Shown: positions 1 through 8,584, counted from the first letter of the stretch. The stretch: DNA of 64,000 bases from Weissella confusa (GCA_016466735.1 JAAOED010000002.1:1-64000); one strand, 5' to 3'. Notes: a model not told the origin generated them from the letters alone. Numbers and translations are program-made.

Positions 1-11
1 CTATAAGCAAA

Positions 12-47
12 AGGCAGCTGATTTCAACAATGTGAAATCAGCTGCCT
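12..47 (-). terminator. Intrinsic terminator of the moxR-vwa operon
   Basis: A perfect 15-bp inverted repeat (12-26 with 33-47) has a 6-nt loop. On the minus strand it is followed by a T-rich tail. It lies about 85 bp downstream of the last small gene of the operon. Confidence 0.85.
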
Positions 48-130
48 AAGCAAGGTTCAAAATATTAAATTTTACCGGTCATCAGTACCATTTGACTTTG
101 AACCAGAAAAACTGCGGTCGAGATTTTTTG

Positions 131-439
131 TTACATATCAAAGCGCCCCTTAAGTGACGCAATCACATCCGGTGTCAATCGAACACTATTCGCCTGAATG
201 AATTGTTGCACATCAGCCAACGTCTCAAACTTTTGCTTAACTGGTTGTACCAAGTTCGCTTGCAACAACGCCTCAGCAAATTGGACATCTGCCATATTGA
301 TCGTTGTCATCCCCCAAGGTTGTGACAACAACAACTCTTCCCAAGTTCCCTTGATAAGGGCTTCGGCACGCTCGTAGCGACGATCCTTATTAATAAATGA
401 TCGCAAATCAATTGGGTTCAAATCATTCTCTGCCATCAT
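131..439 (-). CDS. Small hypothetical protein, paralogue of its upstream neighbour
   Basis: This is a 102-residue acidic soluble protein of unrecognised family, with no signal peptide, membrane segment or Cys. It aligns end to end with the product of the preceding gene: NPIDLRSF against DPLMLRAV, RRYERAEAL against PQYERAVAL, QFAEALLQANLV against QFAIALYEADLV. The pair is therefore a tandem duplication. The ATG follows a GAGGAG ribosome site and overlaps the end of the upstream gene by 17 nt, which suggests translational coupling. It is the last gene of the MoxR-VWA operon. An accessory or substrate-adaptor role for the ATPase/VWA pair is inferred only from position. Confidence 0.75.
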   Translation of the reverse strand: MMAENDLNPIDLRSFINKDRRYERAEALIKGTWEELLLSQPWGMTTINMADVQFAEALLQANLVQPVKQKFETLADVQQFIQANSVRLTPDVIASLKGRFDM

Positions 440-728
440 GCCACTCCTCTAACCAACTTGCGGCATCATCGCCTAACCATTGTTGGTTTGTTTCAATAAA
501 TTGTTCAAAGTCATCTGCGACATCAGCTTGTTCAACTAAGTCCGCTTCGTATAATGCAATCGCAAATTGCGCATCGGTTGCCGCAATTGTCGTTGGTGAA
601 ATCGGATGACTCACTACGAAGCGATTCCATTCATTCCACAACAAAGCAACTGCACGTTCGTATTGTGGTGCCCGCAAAATCACGGCACGTAACATCAATG
701 GATCAAGCGCTATTAATCGTCCTCCCAT
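423..728 (-). CDS. Small hypothetical protein, tandem paralogue
   Basis: This 101-residue protein of unknown function is clearly related to the next gene (shared YERA-AL, TTI-A-D-QFA-AL and Q-FI--NQ/S patterns). The open frame continues upstream to 797, but the ATG at 728 is preferred because it gives the same number of residues before the conserved DP/NP as the paralogue. That start overlaps the end of the VWA gene by 16 nt and has no good ribosome site of its own, so coupling to VWA translation is likely. An alternative start is the ATG 11 codons later. Confidence 0.65.
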   Translation of the reverse strand: MGGRLIALDPLMLRAVILRAPQYERAVALLWNEWNRFVVSHPISPTTIAATDAQFAIALYEADLVEQADVADDFEQFIETNQQWLGDDAASWLEEWHDGRE

Positions 729-1909
729 TTTGTTAATGTCACAACTTGGCCTACCGGTTGCAAAACTAAAAGTGTCGCGTCGGTTGGCAAAACCCACACT
801 AATCGACGATAACGATTAGCTGGCAATTCTTGTTCACCGTCACCATCGGTAAAGATAACCACGACGGTACTCTGCGGTTGGTATCGCTCTGACTGCAACG
901 TTTCAAAAATCGTTGTAAAGCGCGTGCCACCACCAGCGCGACGGCGACCATCGGCAATCCAATTTTTATCAATCGCATGTACTTCAGTGTCGAAGGCAAA
1001 GAAATCAACTGCCGCTGCAAGTTGTTTTTGCATCTGTGCTACTTCAGCCATAAAACGACTCGCCGTATCATCTGAAATTGACGCTGAATTATCGATAAAG
1101 ACCGCAATCTTAGTCTGTGTCGCGTCCACTTGGCCCGGCAATTCCATGCGATATGGTTGGCGACGATTGAAACGAGCACGACTATCTTGCTTGCCTGCTG
1201 GCACGTTGCTCATCGCCTTACGTAACAAGCCTCGCCAATTGCGCCGTGGTGCTAGCAACTGTTCGATCTGACGTTCAACCTCACCGGCCATGTTACCGCG
1301 ACCTGCAACAAGCGCATCGTGGTTTGCATCGGCAACCACATTTCGCAATGCTGCCTCTGCTTCCTCGCCAGCCTCAGCACCTGTCGACCACCCTTTGTGA
1401 TCGTCACCAGGCAACTGTGAACTAGCACCTTCGTTATCAATCGTATCCATCAACGGATGCAATAAATTGTAATAGGTACTTGAATCGGCATACGTTGGCA
1501 AATCCAATTCAATCATTTCTTCAACCTCAGCCAACGTGTGCGCACCAGGAAAACCACCACGAATATATTGATTAACGGATAAGTCAGTTGCTAAGCCGAC
1601 CATCTTGGCCTCAGCCGCATTCTCAGCAATTTTATCTGCATAACGAATTGGGTGTTCCCACACCATGTGTAGCACTTGGTGGGTCAGCGCACCTTTAACA
1701 TCCGCAACCGAGTGATAAACTTCTTCGAATAAAATCGGATTAATACGCAACTCCCAGAATGGCGCTTGCCAAGACAACCCCATCGTACCGCCAACCGTGT
1801 CATCATACACACGATTTAATCGTAAGACGACTTCACCATAAAACCGGCTTTCGTCCAACAATTTCATCGTGGCTTTTTGAACTAGTTCATCAATCTTCTG
1901 ATAGGTCAT
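713..1909 (-). CDS. VWA domain protein with degenerate metallopeptidase-like N-terminus
   Basis: This 398-residue protein resembles the DUF2201/VWA-like family encoded next to MoxR ATPases. Residues 60-90 hold the metallopeptidase-like motif as H77-Q78-x-x-H81 with H86; the Glu I expect from the family is Gln, so proteolytic activity is doubtful. The VWA domain starts near residue 265 with an intact MIDAS motif D273-x-S275-x-S277, which should bind a divalent metal. The ATG at 1909 has an AAGGTGG ribosome site; the frame is open further upstream, but only inside the moxR gene. The gene overlaps moxR by 20 nt. In this family the VWA protein usually partners the MoxR ATPase; the target here is unknown. 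Confidence 0.85.
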   Translation of the reverse strand: MTYQKIDELVQKATMKLLDESRFYGEVVLRLNRVYDDTVGGTMGLSWQAPFWELRINPILFEEVYHSVADVKGALTHQVLHMVWEHPIRYADKIAENAAEAKMVGLATDLSVNQYIRGGFPGAHTLAEVEEMIELDLPTYADSSTYYNLLHPLMDTIDNEGASSQLPGDDHKGWSTGAEAGEEAEAALRNVVADANHDALVAGRGNMAGEVERQIEQLLAPRRNWRGLLRKAMSNVPAGKQDSRARFNRRQPYRMELPGQVDATQTKIAVFIDNSASISDDTASRFMAEVAQMQKQLAAAVDFFAFDTEVHAIDKNWIADGRRRAGGGTRFTTIFETLQSERYQPQSTVVVIFTDGDGEQELPANRYRRLVWVLPTDATLLVLQPVGQVVTLTKWEDD

Positions 1910-3065
1910 AGGCGGCCACCTTCGTGATGACATCGTAAAGTTGCTTTGCGTGCTCACCAGTTGAGCTGTACAGTTGCTCCAACAAGTTACCCGCTGCCAA
2001 TTGCTTAACGACTGCGTATTGGCCATCCTTGGCCGTTGCTGTCAAAATTTGCGTAAAGCGACCGGCGTTATCATCTTGGGCAATATCAACTGCGGCTAAC
2101 GTTGACTTCAACAAGGCCAACTCTTGCACTTCAGGCAAACCAACGAACTTTGTCATCACTTGTTCCGGCACTTCTGGTCCCCATGGTTGGCTTACAAAGA
2201 TATCCATTGGCGTCAATGTTTCTTGGTTCGTTTGCATAAATTGCACGAAACGTTGGGCAGCAGCTTCACCTAGGTCACCAGCCACAATGTCAAAAATCAA
2301 CGCTTGCTGAGTCGCTTCAGGCAACGTCAATAATTCATATAAATTATCTGATACACGTTGCCAAGCACGTGGCGTAGGATTCAAGTCATCCCCACGTTCA
2401 GCTGGGTAAAGTTGCGTCGCATCTTCTTGTAGGTAACGTTGAATCATCTCATGGATGTTTGGTCGTTGCTTTGTCTTATCTTCAGTCGCTGCCCACGCCA
2501 ACCAGTCAGCAACATCAACCTTCATCACCAAACGCACTGTACGATCCTTAATGGCCGCATCACCAGCCACAACCCCGTAATCGGCATTTTCAAATCCAAC
2601 CATCGTTTCATCAGGATTTTCAGCAATCACCAGCTTCACTTCGGCTGGCAAAATCAATGAATTAATTTGGCGTTGCAAGACCAAATTCATCAACTCACTT
2701 TGAACCGCTTGTGAGCCACGATTAAACTCGTCCAAGAACCAAATGATTGGCTTGCCTGGGTGTGCTTGCGCCGCTTCAATAATCTCAATCAACGTGTGCG
2801 TGTAACCGTACTTCACATCAGCCAATGAGCCATACTGCTCAGTTTCAACATAAGCATCGCTGGTCAAAGGTGGCACTGGAATAGCCAAGTCGCCCTTTTC
2901 TGACAAAGAAACAACCGTCGTAAAGAGCGTTGCGCCCATTTGACGGGCAATTTCAGCGACCAATGCTGACTTACCAATACCAGCTTCACCGACAATATTA
3001 GGCACATTACCACCTCGCAATACGAGTGGAACTGCCGTTACTAATTCCTGAAATGAAAGTGCCAT
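1890..3065 (-). CDS. MoxR-type AAA+ ATPase
   Basis: This 391-residue ATPase has Walker A GEAGIGKS at 26-33 and Walker B WFLDE with D112/E113. A sensor-1-like region (VIAENPDE) follows at about residues 163-170. MoxR proteins are chaperone-like AAA+ ATPases that act with a VWA protein, matching the next gene. The start at 3065 has a GAGGA ribosome site; an in-frame TTG at 3080 has none. It is the first gene of a four-gene operon with overlapping junctions, ending at the terminator near position 30. The ATPase fold is clear; the cellular process is not. Confidence 0.88.
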   Translation of the reverse strand: MALSFQELVTAVPLVLRGGNVPNIVGEAGIGKSALVAEIARQMGATLFTTVVSLSEKGDLAIPVPPLTSDAYVETEQYGSLADVKYGYTHTLIEIIEAAQAHPGKPIIWFLDEFNRGSQAVQSELMNLVLQRQINSLILPAEVKLVIAENPDETMVGFENADYGVVAGDAAIKDRTVRLVMKVDVADWLAWAATEDKTKQRPNIHEMIQRYLQEDATQLYPAERGDDLNPTPRAWQRVSDNLYELLTLPEATQQALIFDIVAGDLGEAAAQRFVQFMQTNQETLTPMDIFVSQPWGPEVPEQVMTKFVGLPEVQELALLKSTLAAVDIAQDDNAGRFTQILTATAKDGQYAVVKQLAAGNLLEQLYSSTGEHAKQLYDVITKVAAYDLSED

Positions 3066-3148
3066 GTCGTTTTTCCTCAATCTATTGTTAATTACTTATA
3101 GTTTACGCTGTTTCAAACCCTTTTTGGTTTTAAAAGTGGTTAGTTGTG

Positions 3149-3362
3149 TGTGTCCGTCCTGACGGCCGGAGTGCTTGGCCCCTTCTTTTGGCACGCTAAC
3201 ACGTCCAGACCATGACCTGCAGGGAGCGGAGTCCACGCCGTTGGCGCGTACGCCTTTACCTCCCGTGGCTCTAAGCGGGAAACCCGCTAAGAGGCCACAC
3301 CTGCGGGTCAAGGTCTGCACGTGTCTATACGCGTGGCGGGGCCAAGCACAGCAGCCAAGAAA
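3149..3362. repeat. Palindromic repeat, hairpin type 1, copy A
   Basis: This GC-rich intergenic repeat recurs at 11283-11494 and, inverted, at 50131-50345. The outer arms GTGCTTGGCCCC (3171-3182) and GGGGCCAAGCAC (3338-3349) pair perfectly. Inside them, imperfect arms around CGTCCAGACCATGACCTGC and its partner continue the stem, with smaller internal hairpins such as AGCGGG/CCCGCT. No transposase or target-site duplication was seen. Open frames across it are by-products of the palindrome. Confidence 0.85.
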
Positions 3363-3430
3363 TACTAAATTTGCTTGATTTTCATCCACCATACAATACT
3401 AAGTTGAACTGTTCACCCATTTGTTTTCCG

Positions 3431-3677
3431 GTAGATGAAAATCCATAACAGACTAGAACATCTCGGTTGCTGGCAAGGGGGTGCGGGACTATCGGAGCGT
3501 TCAAATTAGGGCAACATGCCGCATGGCCAGCGCTATTCAGACAAGCCCTCACAGGACCCAAAAGGATTAGGGGGAATTATTTGCCCCGCTGAATGGCGTC
3601 TGCGCCATTCGGTTGCCCTCATTTGAACGTTGCCGGAGATAGTCCCGCACCCCCTTGCCTCGACGCAACGCGTCGAC
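3431..3677. repeat. Palindromic repeat, hairpin type 2, copy A
   Basis: A second long imperfect hairpin runs from 3472 to 3659. The end arms GCAAGGGGGTGCGGGACTAT and ATAGTCCCGCACCCCCTTGC pair perfectly, followed inward by arms around TTCAAATTAGGGCAAC. The left flank (GATGAAAATCC, AGAACATCTCGGTTGCTGG) is inverted relative to the right flank of type 1, so the two units form a tail-to-tail pair. A second copy with a different outer stem is at 11563-11808. Confidence 0.85.
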
Positions 3678-3699
3678 ACAGACATCCAACTAAATAAGA

Positions 3700-3941
3700 A
3701 AAGCCACCAGATGCTTTAAGTTCATCTGGTGGCTACCATGGTGTTTCAGTTGTCTTTCTGTACGCGACAATCGCTTGGCAAAGTATCATGACATGAGTTA
3801 ACAGGTTCGTCCATCTGTACACTTCGTTTTCCAAGGGAAGGTCTCATGTCGTTGATTCAATACCAGGTTAAGACTAGCTCATTGTTTGCGCGTTTGATAT
3901 GAGCGTCATCGTGACGATTGGCAATCGAAGCATCAATTCAT
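3700..3941 (-). ncRNA. Candidate small RNA of about 240 nt, possibly 6S-like
   Basis: The gap below the M20 peptidase has no open frame but has its own signals on the minus strand. These are a TATAAT -10 box (complement of 3948-3953) with a poor -35, and an intrinsic terminator at 3702-3734. Between them, 8-bp arms at 3790-3797 and 3843-3850 (GACATGAG/CTCATGTC) close an inner stem-loop, and a GCTCAT/ATGAGC hairpin lies further 5'. CAATCG near the 5' end can pair with CGATTG near the 3' end to close a rod. Size and rod shape recall 6S RNA, but I recognise no diagnostic sequence; tmRNA, RNase P RNA and SRP RNA were considered and do not fit. Confidence 0.4.
3702..3734 (-). terminator. Intrinsic terminator of the candidate small RNA
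   Basis: A 12-bp perfect stem (AGCCACCAGATG with CATCTGGTGGCT) has a 9-nt loop and is followed on the minus strand by TTTTCTTATTTA. Confidence 0.8.
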
Positions 3942-3990
3942 TTATGAATTATACGGAACACTTCGAAATTCGCCTAATAAAAAGGGAACT

Positions 3991-5250
3991 TTACTTCAAA
4001 TAATCCGTCGCAACATCTTTGAACAGGTCAATCATCTTGAAATACGCCACTTCTTCAACATACTCATCGGCCTTGTGCGCCGTTGCGTTACCTGGTCCGA
4101 TGACTGCCAATTGCATGTTTGGGTTGGCCTTGATAAATTGTGACGCATCCGTTCCCAATGACACCGCAATCGCAGGTGCAGCCATTGGCTCATCCAAATA
4201 CTTTGGAATCGTTTGCTGAATCAATCGAATCAACTCGCTATCCTTTGGTGCGACAACCGCCCCGTCATACGCCTTCACGTTCAAGCGCAAATCCATTTGT
4301 GGATCCGTTGCCATCACGTCAGCCATCAACTTTTTCAAGCGGCCAATCAACGCCTCGGGTGGTAACTCCGGAATGATACGCGTTAGCACCGTCAAAGTCG
4401 CTGAATCAGGAACCGAGTTTTGTTGTTGGCCGCCTTGAATGACGTCAGGGCCATATAACGTACGGTCCAATACTGGACTAACTTCTGGCAGTTCTTCATA
4501 GAATTGCTTCTCAGCTAGATAGTAGGTAATCAAATGGTCAATCGCATTGATGCCCAACTTCGGCATCGAACTGTGTGCTGCCTTCCCCTTCGCCGTCACT
4601 TCATAAGCCAAAAAGCCCTTGTGCGCGTGGAAGATAAAGTGTTGTTCCGTCGCCTTGGTACCACGCTTCTTTTCATTCAACTCGGCCAAAGCTTCCGGAT
4701 CGATGACCGCCCCACCGCTGTGGAAATAATCATCAATGTCGTCTAACGCCACGCCAGTTGGTTCAGCAATTACCATTGCTTCAACATCATCCAAGTAGCC
4801 TCGCTCAGTTAGCAGCTTTGCCCCAGCCTCCGTCTTTTCTTCATCAACCGTGGCGATGAAGCGCACCGTTCCATGCAATGGCGCACCAGATTCTTGCAAC
4901 TCAATCATTGCAATCAAGAATTCAGCGATACCGCCCTTCATATCCGTCGTGCCACGGCCATACAAGCGACCATCCTTTGCAACCACTTCAAACGGATCTG
5001 TTGACCAGGTATCTAAATCACCTTCGTGAACCGTATCAATGTGGCCAGCAAACGCCAGCACTGGTCCTTCACCATCCCCAATTTCCGCCACAATGTTTGC
5101 ACGTTGTGAATCATCAGCCACTAGCTGACTTTCGATGCCATGGCGCTTAAAGACGTCCTGCAAATAAACTGCTACTGATGTCTCGTTGGCTGCCACTGTG
5201 TTAATGGCAACCAGGTCCTTTAGTATTGTTAATTTTTCTTGTTCCCGCAT
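3991..5250 (-). CDS. M20 family metallopeptidase (ArgE/DapE-type deacylase)
   Basis: This 419-residue cytoplasmic zinc hydrolase has the M20 metal-ligand motifs FAGHIDTVHEGD (about residue 70) and GRGTTDMKGG (about residue 100), then DEEKTEAG and the dimerisation-domain HAHKGFLAYEVTAKGKAAHSS. The length fits ArgE/DapE/carboxypeptidase-like enzymes. The exact substrate (acetylornithine, succinyl-diaminopimelate or a peptide) cannot be told from motifs. The ATG at 5250 follows GGTGGGG; a GTG four codons upstream lacks a ribosome site. It appears monocistronic, with no clear terminator before the small RNA. Confidence 0.85.
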   Translation of the reverse strand: MREQEKLTILKDLVAINTVAANETSVAVYLQDVFKRHGIESQLVADDSQRANIVAEIGDGEGPVLAFAGHIDTVHEGDLDTWSTDPFEVVAKDGRLYGRGTTDMKGGIAEFLIAMIELQESGAPLHGTVRFIATVDEEKTEAGAKLLTERGYLDDVEAMVIAEPTGVALDDIDDYFHSGGAVIDPEALAELNEKKRGTKATEQHFIFHAHKGFLAYEVTAKGKAAHSSMPKLGINAIDHLITYYLAEKQFYEELPEVSPVLDRTLYGPDVIQGGQQQNSVPDSATLTVLTRIIPELPPEALIGRLKKLMADVMATDPQMDLRLNVKAYDGAVVAPKDSELIRLIQQTIPKYLDEPMAAPAIAVSLGTDASQFIKANPNMQLAVIGPGNATAHKADEYVEEVAYFKMIDLFKDVATDYLK

Positions 5251-5312
5251 AGTTTTCCCCACCTTTAAAACTTCTCATGTAATTTTAATCTATGTGGCCC
5301 CAATACGCAAAA

Positions 5313-5348
5313 CAGCGATTAAGTATCATAAGAGATACTTAATCGCTG
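5313..5348 (-). terminator. Intrinsic terminator after the ArAE-like gene
   Basis: A 15-bp perfect stem (CAGCGATTAAGTATC and its complement) with a 6-nt loop is followed on the minus strand by a T-run. It serves the MFS/ArAE-like pair. Confidence 0.85.
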
Positions 5349-5365
5349 TGAACATTTTTACTCTA

Positions 5366-5887
5366 TTAACGTTGTTGTCGTGCCTCAATCTCAGCGACGA
5401 CTTCTTCTGGCTTCTTTGGATGCACGCCAATATTCATCAAGATGGCGACTACCGTTCCGATGAACGTATCAAACACACGTTCCACGGCATACATATATGT
5501 CGCATCTGCTGGAATCGTCAGCGCAATCATCAGCAAAGCCGCCGTCGATCCGATAATCCCTTTGTTATTACCAATGCCGTCATTGATTGAAATCAACAAC
5601 ATTAAGAAAGTTGGCAACACCAGAATTTGGACCAAACTAGCTTCATTGAAGTATTCGTAAATCAAAAAGTACGCAATTGCAAAGCCACCACCCAAGGCAT
5701 TGGCTAACACACGCGACTTACCAAACTCAACCGTCGTCTCAAAATCTTGTCTGAGCGAAAACACAGCTGAAAGTGCTGCAATCATAGGATTACCACGATT
5801 TATGAGGACGAAAATTGCCACGACTATCATGACAGCTAATCCCGTTTTAAACGTGCGCATCCCCAATCGAAATGATCCTAATTTCAT
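5366..5887 (-). CDS. Aromatic acid exporter (ArAE/DUF939)-like membrane protein
   Basis: This 173-residue protein has about four hydrophobic segments (residues 15-35, 62-80, 85-105, 112-150). It fits the N-terminal membrane part of the ArAE/DUF939 (FUSC-like) family and ends in a charged tail. The cytosolic domain of longer family members is missing, but short forms are common in lactobacilli. The ATG at 5887 has an AGGAAA site. It lies 18 bp downstream of an MFS gene and shares its terminator, so the two are probably co-transcribed. Substrate unknown. Confidence 0.7.
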   Translation of the reverse strand: MKLGSFRLGMRTFKTGLAVMIVVAIFVLINRGNPMIAALSAVFSLRQDFETTVEFGKSRVLANALGGGFAIAYFLIYEYFNEASLVQILVLPTFLMLLISINDGIGNNKGIIGSTAALLMIALTIPADATYMYAVERVFDTFIGTVVAILMNIGVHPKKPEEVVAEIEARQQR

Positions 5888-5905
5888 ACAGTTGTTTCCT
5901 CGTTG

Positions 5906-7096
5906 TTATTCGTATTGTGTTGCGTGACGATAACCAATAAAGATCATCGTTGCAACGCCGACAAAGGCAATAAAGACCACACCTGCTCCGCCATAGAACA
6001 ATGAGCCATAACCACTCTGTTCAATCACGGCACCACCCAACAAAGGTCCAATCGCACGACCAACGGACGGCGCTGCTGCTGTCAGACCTTGGTAACGGCC
6101 CTTCAATTCCATTGGTGTTAGTTCATTAACTAGCGCTGGAATCATTGGGAAAGCCGTTGCTTCACCAATCGTTGTGACCACCATCGCCAACGCAAACCCA
6201 GTAAACGTCTTGGCGAATGGCAAAATCAAGAATGCCAACCCAAACATCAACAAGCCAGCGAATATTTGAATGAACATTGATTTGCGATTAGCTGACAGGT
6301 TCAAAGCGTTCATGCCAAGTTGAATAACAGCAATCAAAATACCGTTAATCGTCCATAGCATTGAGTATTGCCACAATGGCAACTTCAACACGCTCGACAT
6401 GTAAACCGACAAATTACCGAGCCATTGTGAATAAGAAATCCACAAGACCATCAACCCAATGACGCCGGTGTAAACCAAGCGCCAATTCCATTTGGGTAAT
6501 TTGAAACTTGACTTCGTTGTCTTTTGTTCCGTACGTTCCACTTTAATTTTGAAATGTGAACGCACAATGAACAAAAGGACAATATACATAATCAAAGCCA
6601 GGATAAACAACCATGTAATACCGTACGTATAAATCGGTCCAACAGCCGCCGTTGCAAACACCATACCAAAGTTTCCCATAAAGTACAGCATGTTAAAGAC
6701 AAATCGGCCGTCGTGGCTACGGACATACGTGCCGTACGAATTAATCGCAGCTGTATTCCAGCCACCGAAGAAACCAACTACGGCCAAAATAACCGCATAA
6801 GTTGGCCACCCGTGGAAGAGGATGAATAGCACTTGCAACACAATCATGGCCACCGTCCCAAATTGAATTAGTTTGTGTGGTGAGAAGCGGTCAAATAAGC
6901 GACCACTGACTAACGATCCAACCGCCTGACCAACGGCATTGGCCATCATGACCCAACCAATAATTACTAGCGTTTGATATAGCTCATCGTGTAAGTACAC
7001 TGATGTTAGTGGCCAAATAAAGCCAAAGGCAACACTGTTGATGAAACTAGCTGTCAACAACCAGCGAATTGACATGCCTTGTTCGTTTGTTTGCAT
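5906..7096 (-). CDS. MFS transporter (DHA1-like)
   Basis: This 396-residue protein has about 12 hydrophobic segments. A loop between segments 2 and 3 carries GSLVSGRLFDRFSPHK, the usual MFS G-x3-D-R-x-G/S-R/K signature region. A charged central loop (KVERTEQKTTKSS) divides the two halves. It is probably a proton-coupled efflux permease; the substrate cannot be inferred. The start at 7096 is preceded by GGAGG seven bases away. It is transcribed with the ArAE-like gene. Confidence 0.85.
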   Translation of the reverse strand: MQTNEQGMSIRWLLTASFINSVAFGFIWPLTSVYLHDELYQTLVIIGWVMMANAVGQAVGSLVSGRLFDRFSPHKLIQFGTVAMIVLQVLFILFHGWPTYAVILAVVGFFGGWNTAAINSYGTYVRSHDGRFVFNMLYFMGNFGMVFATAAVGPIYTYGITWLFILALIMYIVLLFIVRSHFKIKVERTEQKTTKSSFKLPKWNWRLVYTGVIGLMVLWISYSQWLGNLSVYMSSVLKLPLWQYSMLWTINGILIAVIQLGMNALNLSANRKSMFIQIFAGLLMFGLAFLILPFAKTFTGFALAMVVTTIGEATAFPMIPALVNELTPMELKGRYQGLTAAAPSVGRAIGPLLGGAVIEQSGYGSLFYGGAGVVFIAFVGVATMIFIGYRHATQYE

Positions 7097-7125
7097 CCCT
7101 TACCTCCATTATTTTGAAAAAAGAG

Positions 7126-7154
7126 AACGAGGCTACCAAATTGGTAACCCCGTT
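7126..7154 (-). terminator. Intrinsic terminator after dnaB
   Basis: The stem AACGAGGCTACCAA / TTGGTAACCCCGTT has two mismatches and is followed on the minus strand by CTCTTTTTT. It lies 14 bp past the dnaB stop. Confidence 0.8.
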
Positions 7155-7168
7155 AATGTCTGTTTGTA

Positions 7169-8584
7169 TTACCCGAATCCACCTGGTTCTTCAGCATGGA
7201 ATTCAATGTTTGAGAATTTGTTGTATGACTTAACAAATAGCAAACGGGCGGTTCCACGCGCACCAGAACGGTTCTTCTCCAAGATGACTTCGATTTCTCC
7301 GACATCTTGTTGTTCTTCATCACGTGGATCATTTGGATTATCCGAGTCATCGTTAGCTTTCTCGTAATAATCATCACGATACAAGAAAGCAACGATGTCG
7401 GCGTCCTGCTCGATTGATCCAGATTCACGAATATCTGACAACATCGGACGCTTGTCTTGACGTTGTTCAACACTACGAGAAAGCTGAGAAAGCGCGATAA
7501 TTGGCACATCCATTTCCATGGCCATCATCTTGATTGCACGAGAAATAGCTGAGACTTCTTGCTGACGCCCTTCACTTCCAGTACCTTCAATCAGCTGCAA
7601 GTAATCGATAATAACCAAGCCAATTTGGCCTTCACGCTTATATAGACGACGTAACTTCGAACGGATTTCCGTCACCTTGATACCAGCCGTATCATCGATA
7701 TAAATCTTGGTATTTGCCAATGAACCCATGGCAACGGCCAACGCATTCCATTCTTCGGAATCCAATTGACCAGTACGCATGTGCTGTGAGTTGATGTTTC
7801 CTTCAGCCGCTAACATACGGTTAACCAATGAAGTGTCCGGCATTTCCAGTGAGAAAATAACAACCGGCAAGTTTGGGTCAGCCACCGCAACCTTTTGAGC
7901 AATATTCAAAACGAACGCCGTCTTACCAACGGCCGGACGCGCGGCCACAATAATCATTTCGCCACCGTGGAACCCAGTCGTCAGATTATCCAAAGCTGGG
8001 TAACCTGACGCCAACCCTGTAACCGTCTCGGTCGTGCGAGAGTTTTGCTCAATTTGCTCGAATGACTTTTCAACAACGTCCGCGATATTCTTAAAGTCGG
8101 CGCTCTTCTCGCCCCCATTAATCATATCCAGCTTCGTTGACAATTCAGCCACGGCGTCATCAACCGAATCCGCCCCTTCATACGTTTGCGTCAAACTGTT
8201 CTGCAACGTATCAATCATGTTGCGACGAATCGACTTTTCACGCACGATACGCGCATAGTAAAGTGCGTTGCCGGCAACCGGCACCGTTGATGCCAATTCA
8301 GTCAGGTAGGCCATGCCACCCACGTTTTCGACTTGATTATCCTTATTCAGTTCATCGGTAATCGTCAAAATATCGATGGCACGTTGCGTTTCATCAAGCT
8401 TCAAAATTGCCGCATAGATTAAACGGTGTGCCGTTCGATAAAAGTCAGATGGTTCCAAGATTGTCATCAAGTCCGCAATCAAATCCTGCGGGTCAGTCGA
8501 CAACAAAATAGATCCCAAAACGGCTTGTTCAGCGGTCACATCTTGTGGCACGCTAAGCGCAGTCGTTTCTGTTTCATCTGCCAT
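7169..8584 (-). CDS. dnaB: Replicative DNA helicase DnaB
   Basis: This 471-residue hexameric helicase unwinds DNA ahead of the fork. The N-terminal DnaB domain (EQAVLGSILLS) is followed by the RecA-like domain with Walker A ARPAVGKT, Walker B LVIIDYLQLI and the LSQLSRSVE and DIRESGSIEQDAD motifs. The ATG at 8584 follows GGAGG by seven bases; the frame extends nine codons upstream without a better site. The gdpP-rplI-dnaB order is common in Bacilli. A hairpin (8634-8655) separates it from rplI, so part of its transcription may be independent. Confidence 0.96.
   Translation of the reverse strand: MADETETTALSVPQDVTAEQAVLGSILLSTDPQDLIADLMTILEPSDFYRTAHRLIYAAILKLDETQRAIDILTITDELNKDNQVENVGGMAYLTELASTVPVAGNALYYARIVREKSIRRNMIDTLQNSLTQTYEGADSVDDAVAELSTKLDMINGGEKSADFKNIADVVEKSFEQIEQNSRTTETVTGLASGYPALDNLTTGFHGGEMIIVAARPAVGKTAFVLNIAQKVAVADPNLPVVIFSLEMPDTSLVNRMLAAEGNINSQHMRTGQLDSEEWNALAVAMGSLANTKIYIDDTAGIKVTEIRSKLRRLYKREGQIGLVIIDYLQLIEGTGSEGRQQEVSAISRAIKMMAMEMDVPIIALSQLSRSVEQRQDKRPMLSDIRESGSIEQDADIVAFLYRDDYYEKANDDSDNPNDPRDEEQQDVGEIEVILEKNRSGARGTARLLFVKSYNKFSNIEFHAEEPGGFG

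Noticed and set aside
3096-3392. Open frames through hairpin type 1, similar at 3096-3392, 11318-11578 and 50103-50309 (GCCAWPRHAYRHVQTLTRRC)
   Set aside because: They exist because the repeat DNA is conserved; several frames on both strands are open, there is no ribosome site, and the composition (Arg, Cys, Pro rich) is unlike real neighbours.
3700-3941. tmRNA, RNase P RNA or SRP RNA identity for the candidate small RNA
   Set aside because: No CCA end or tag-coding segment, no GAGGAAAGTCC-type RNase P core, and no SRP Alu/GGAAGCAG-type loop were found.
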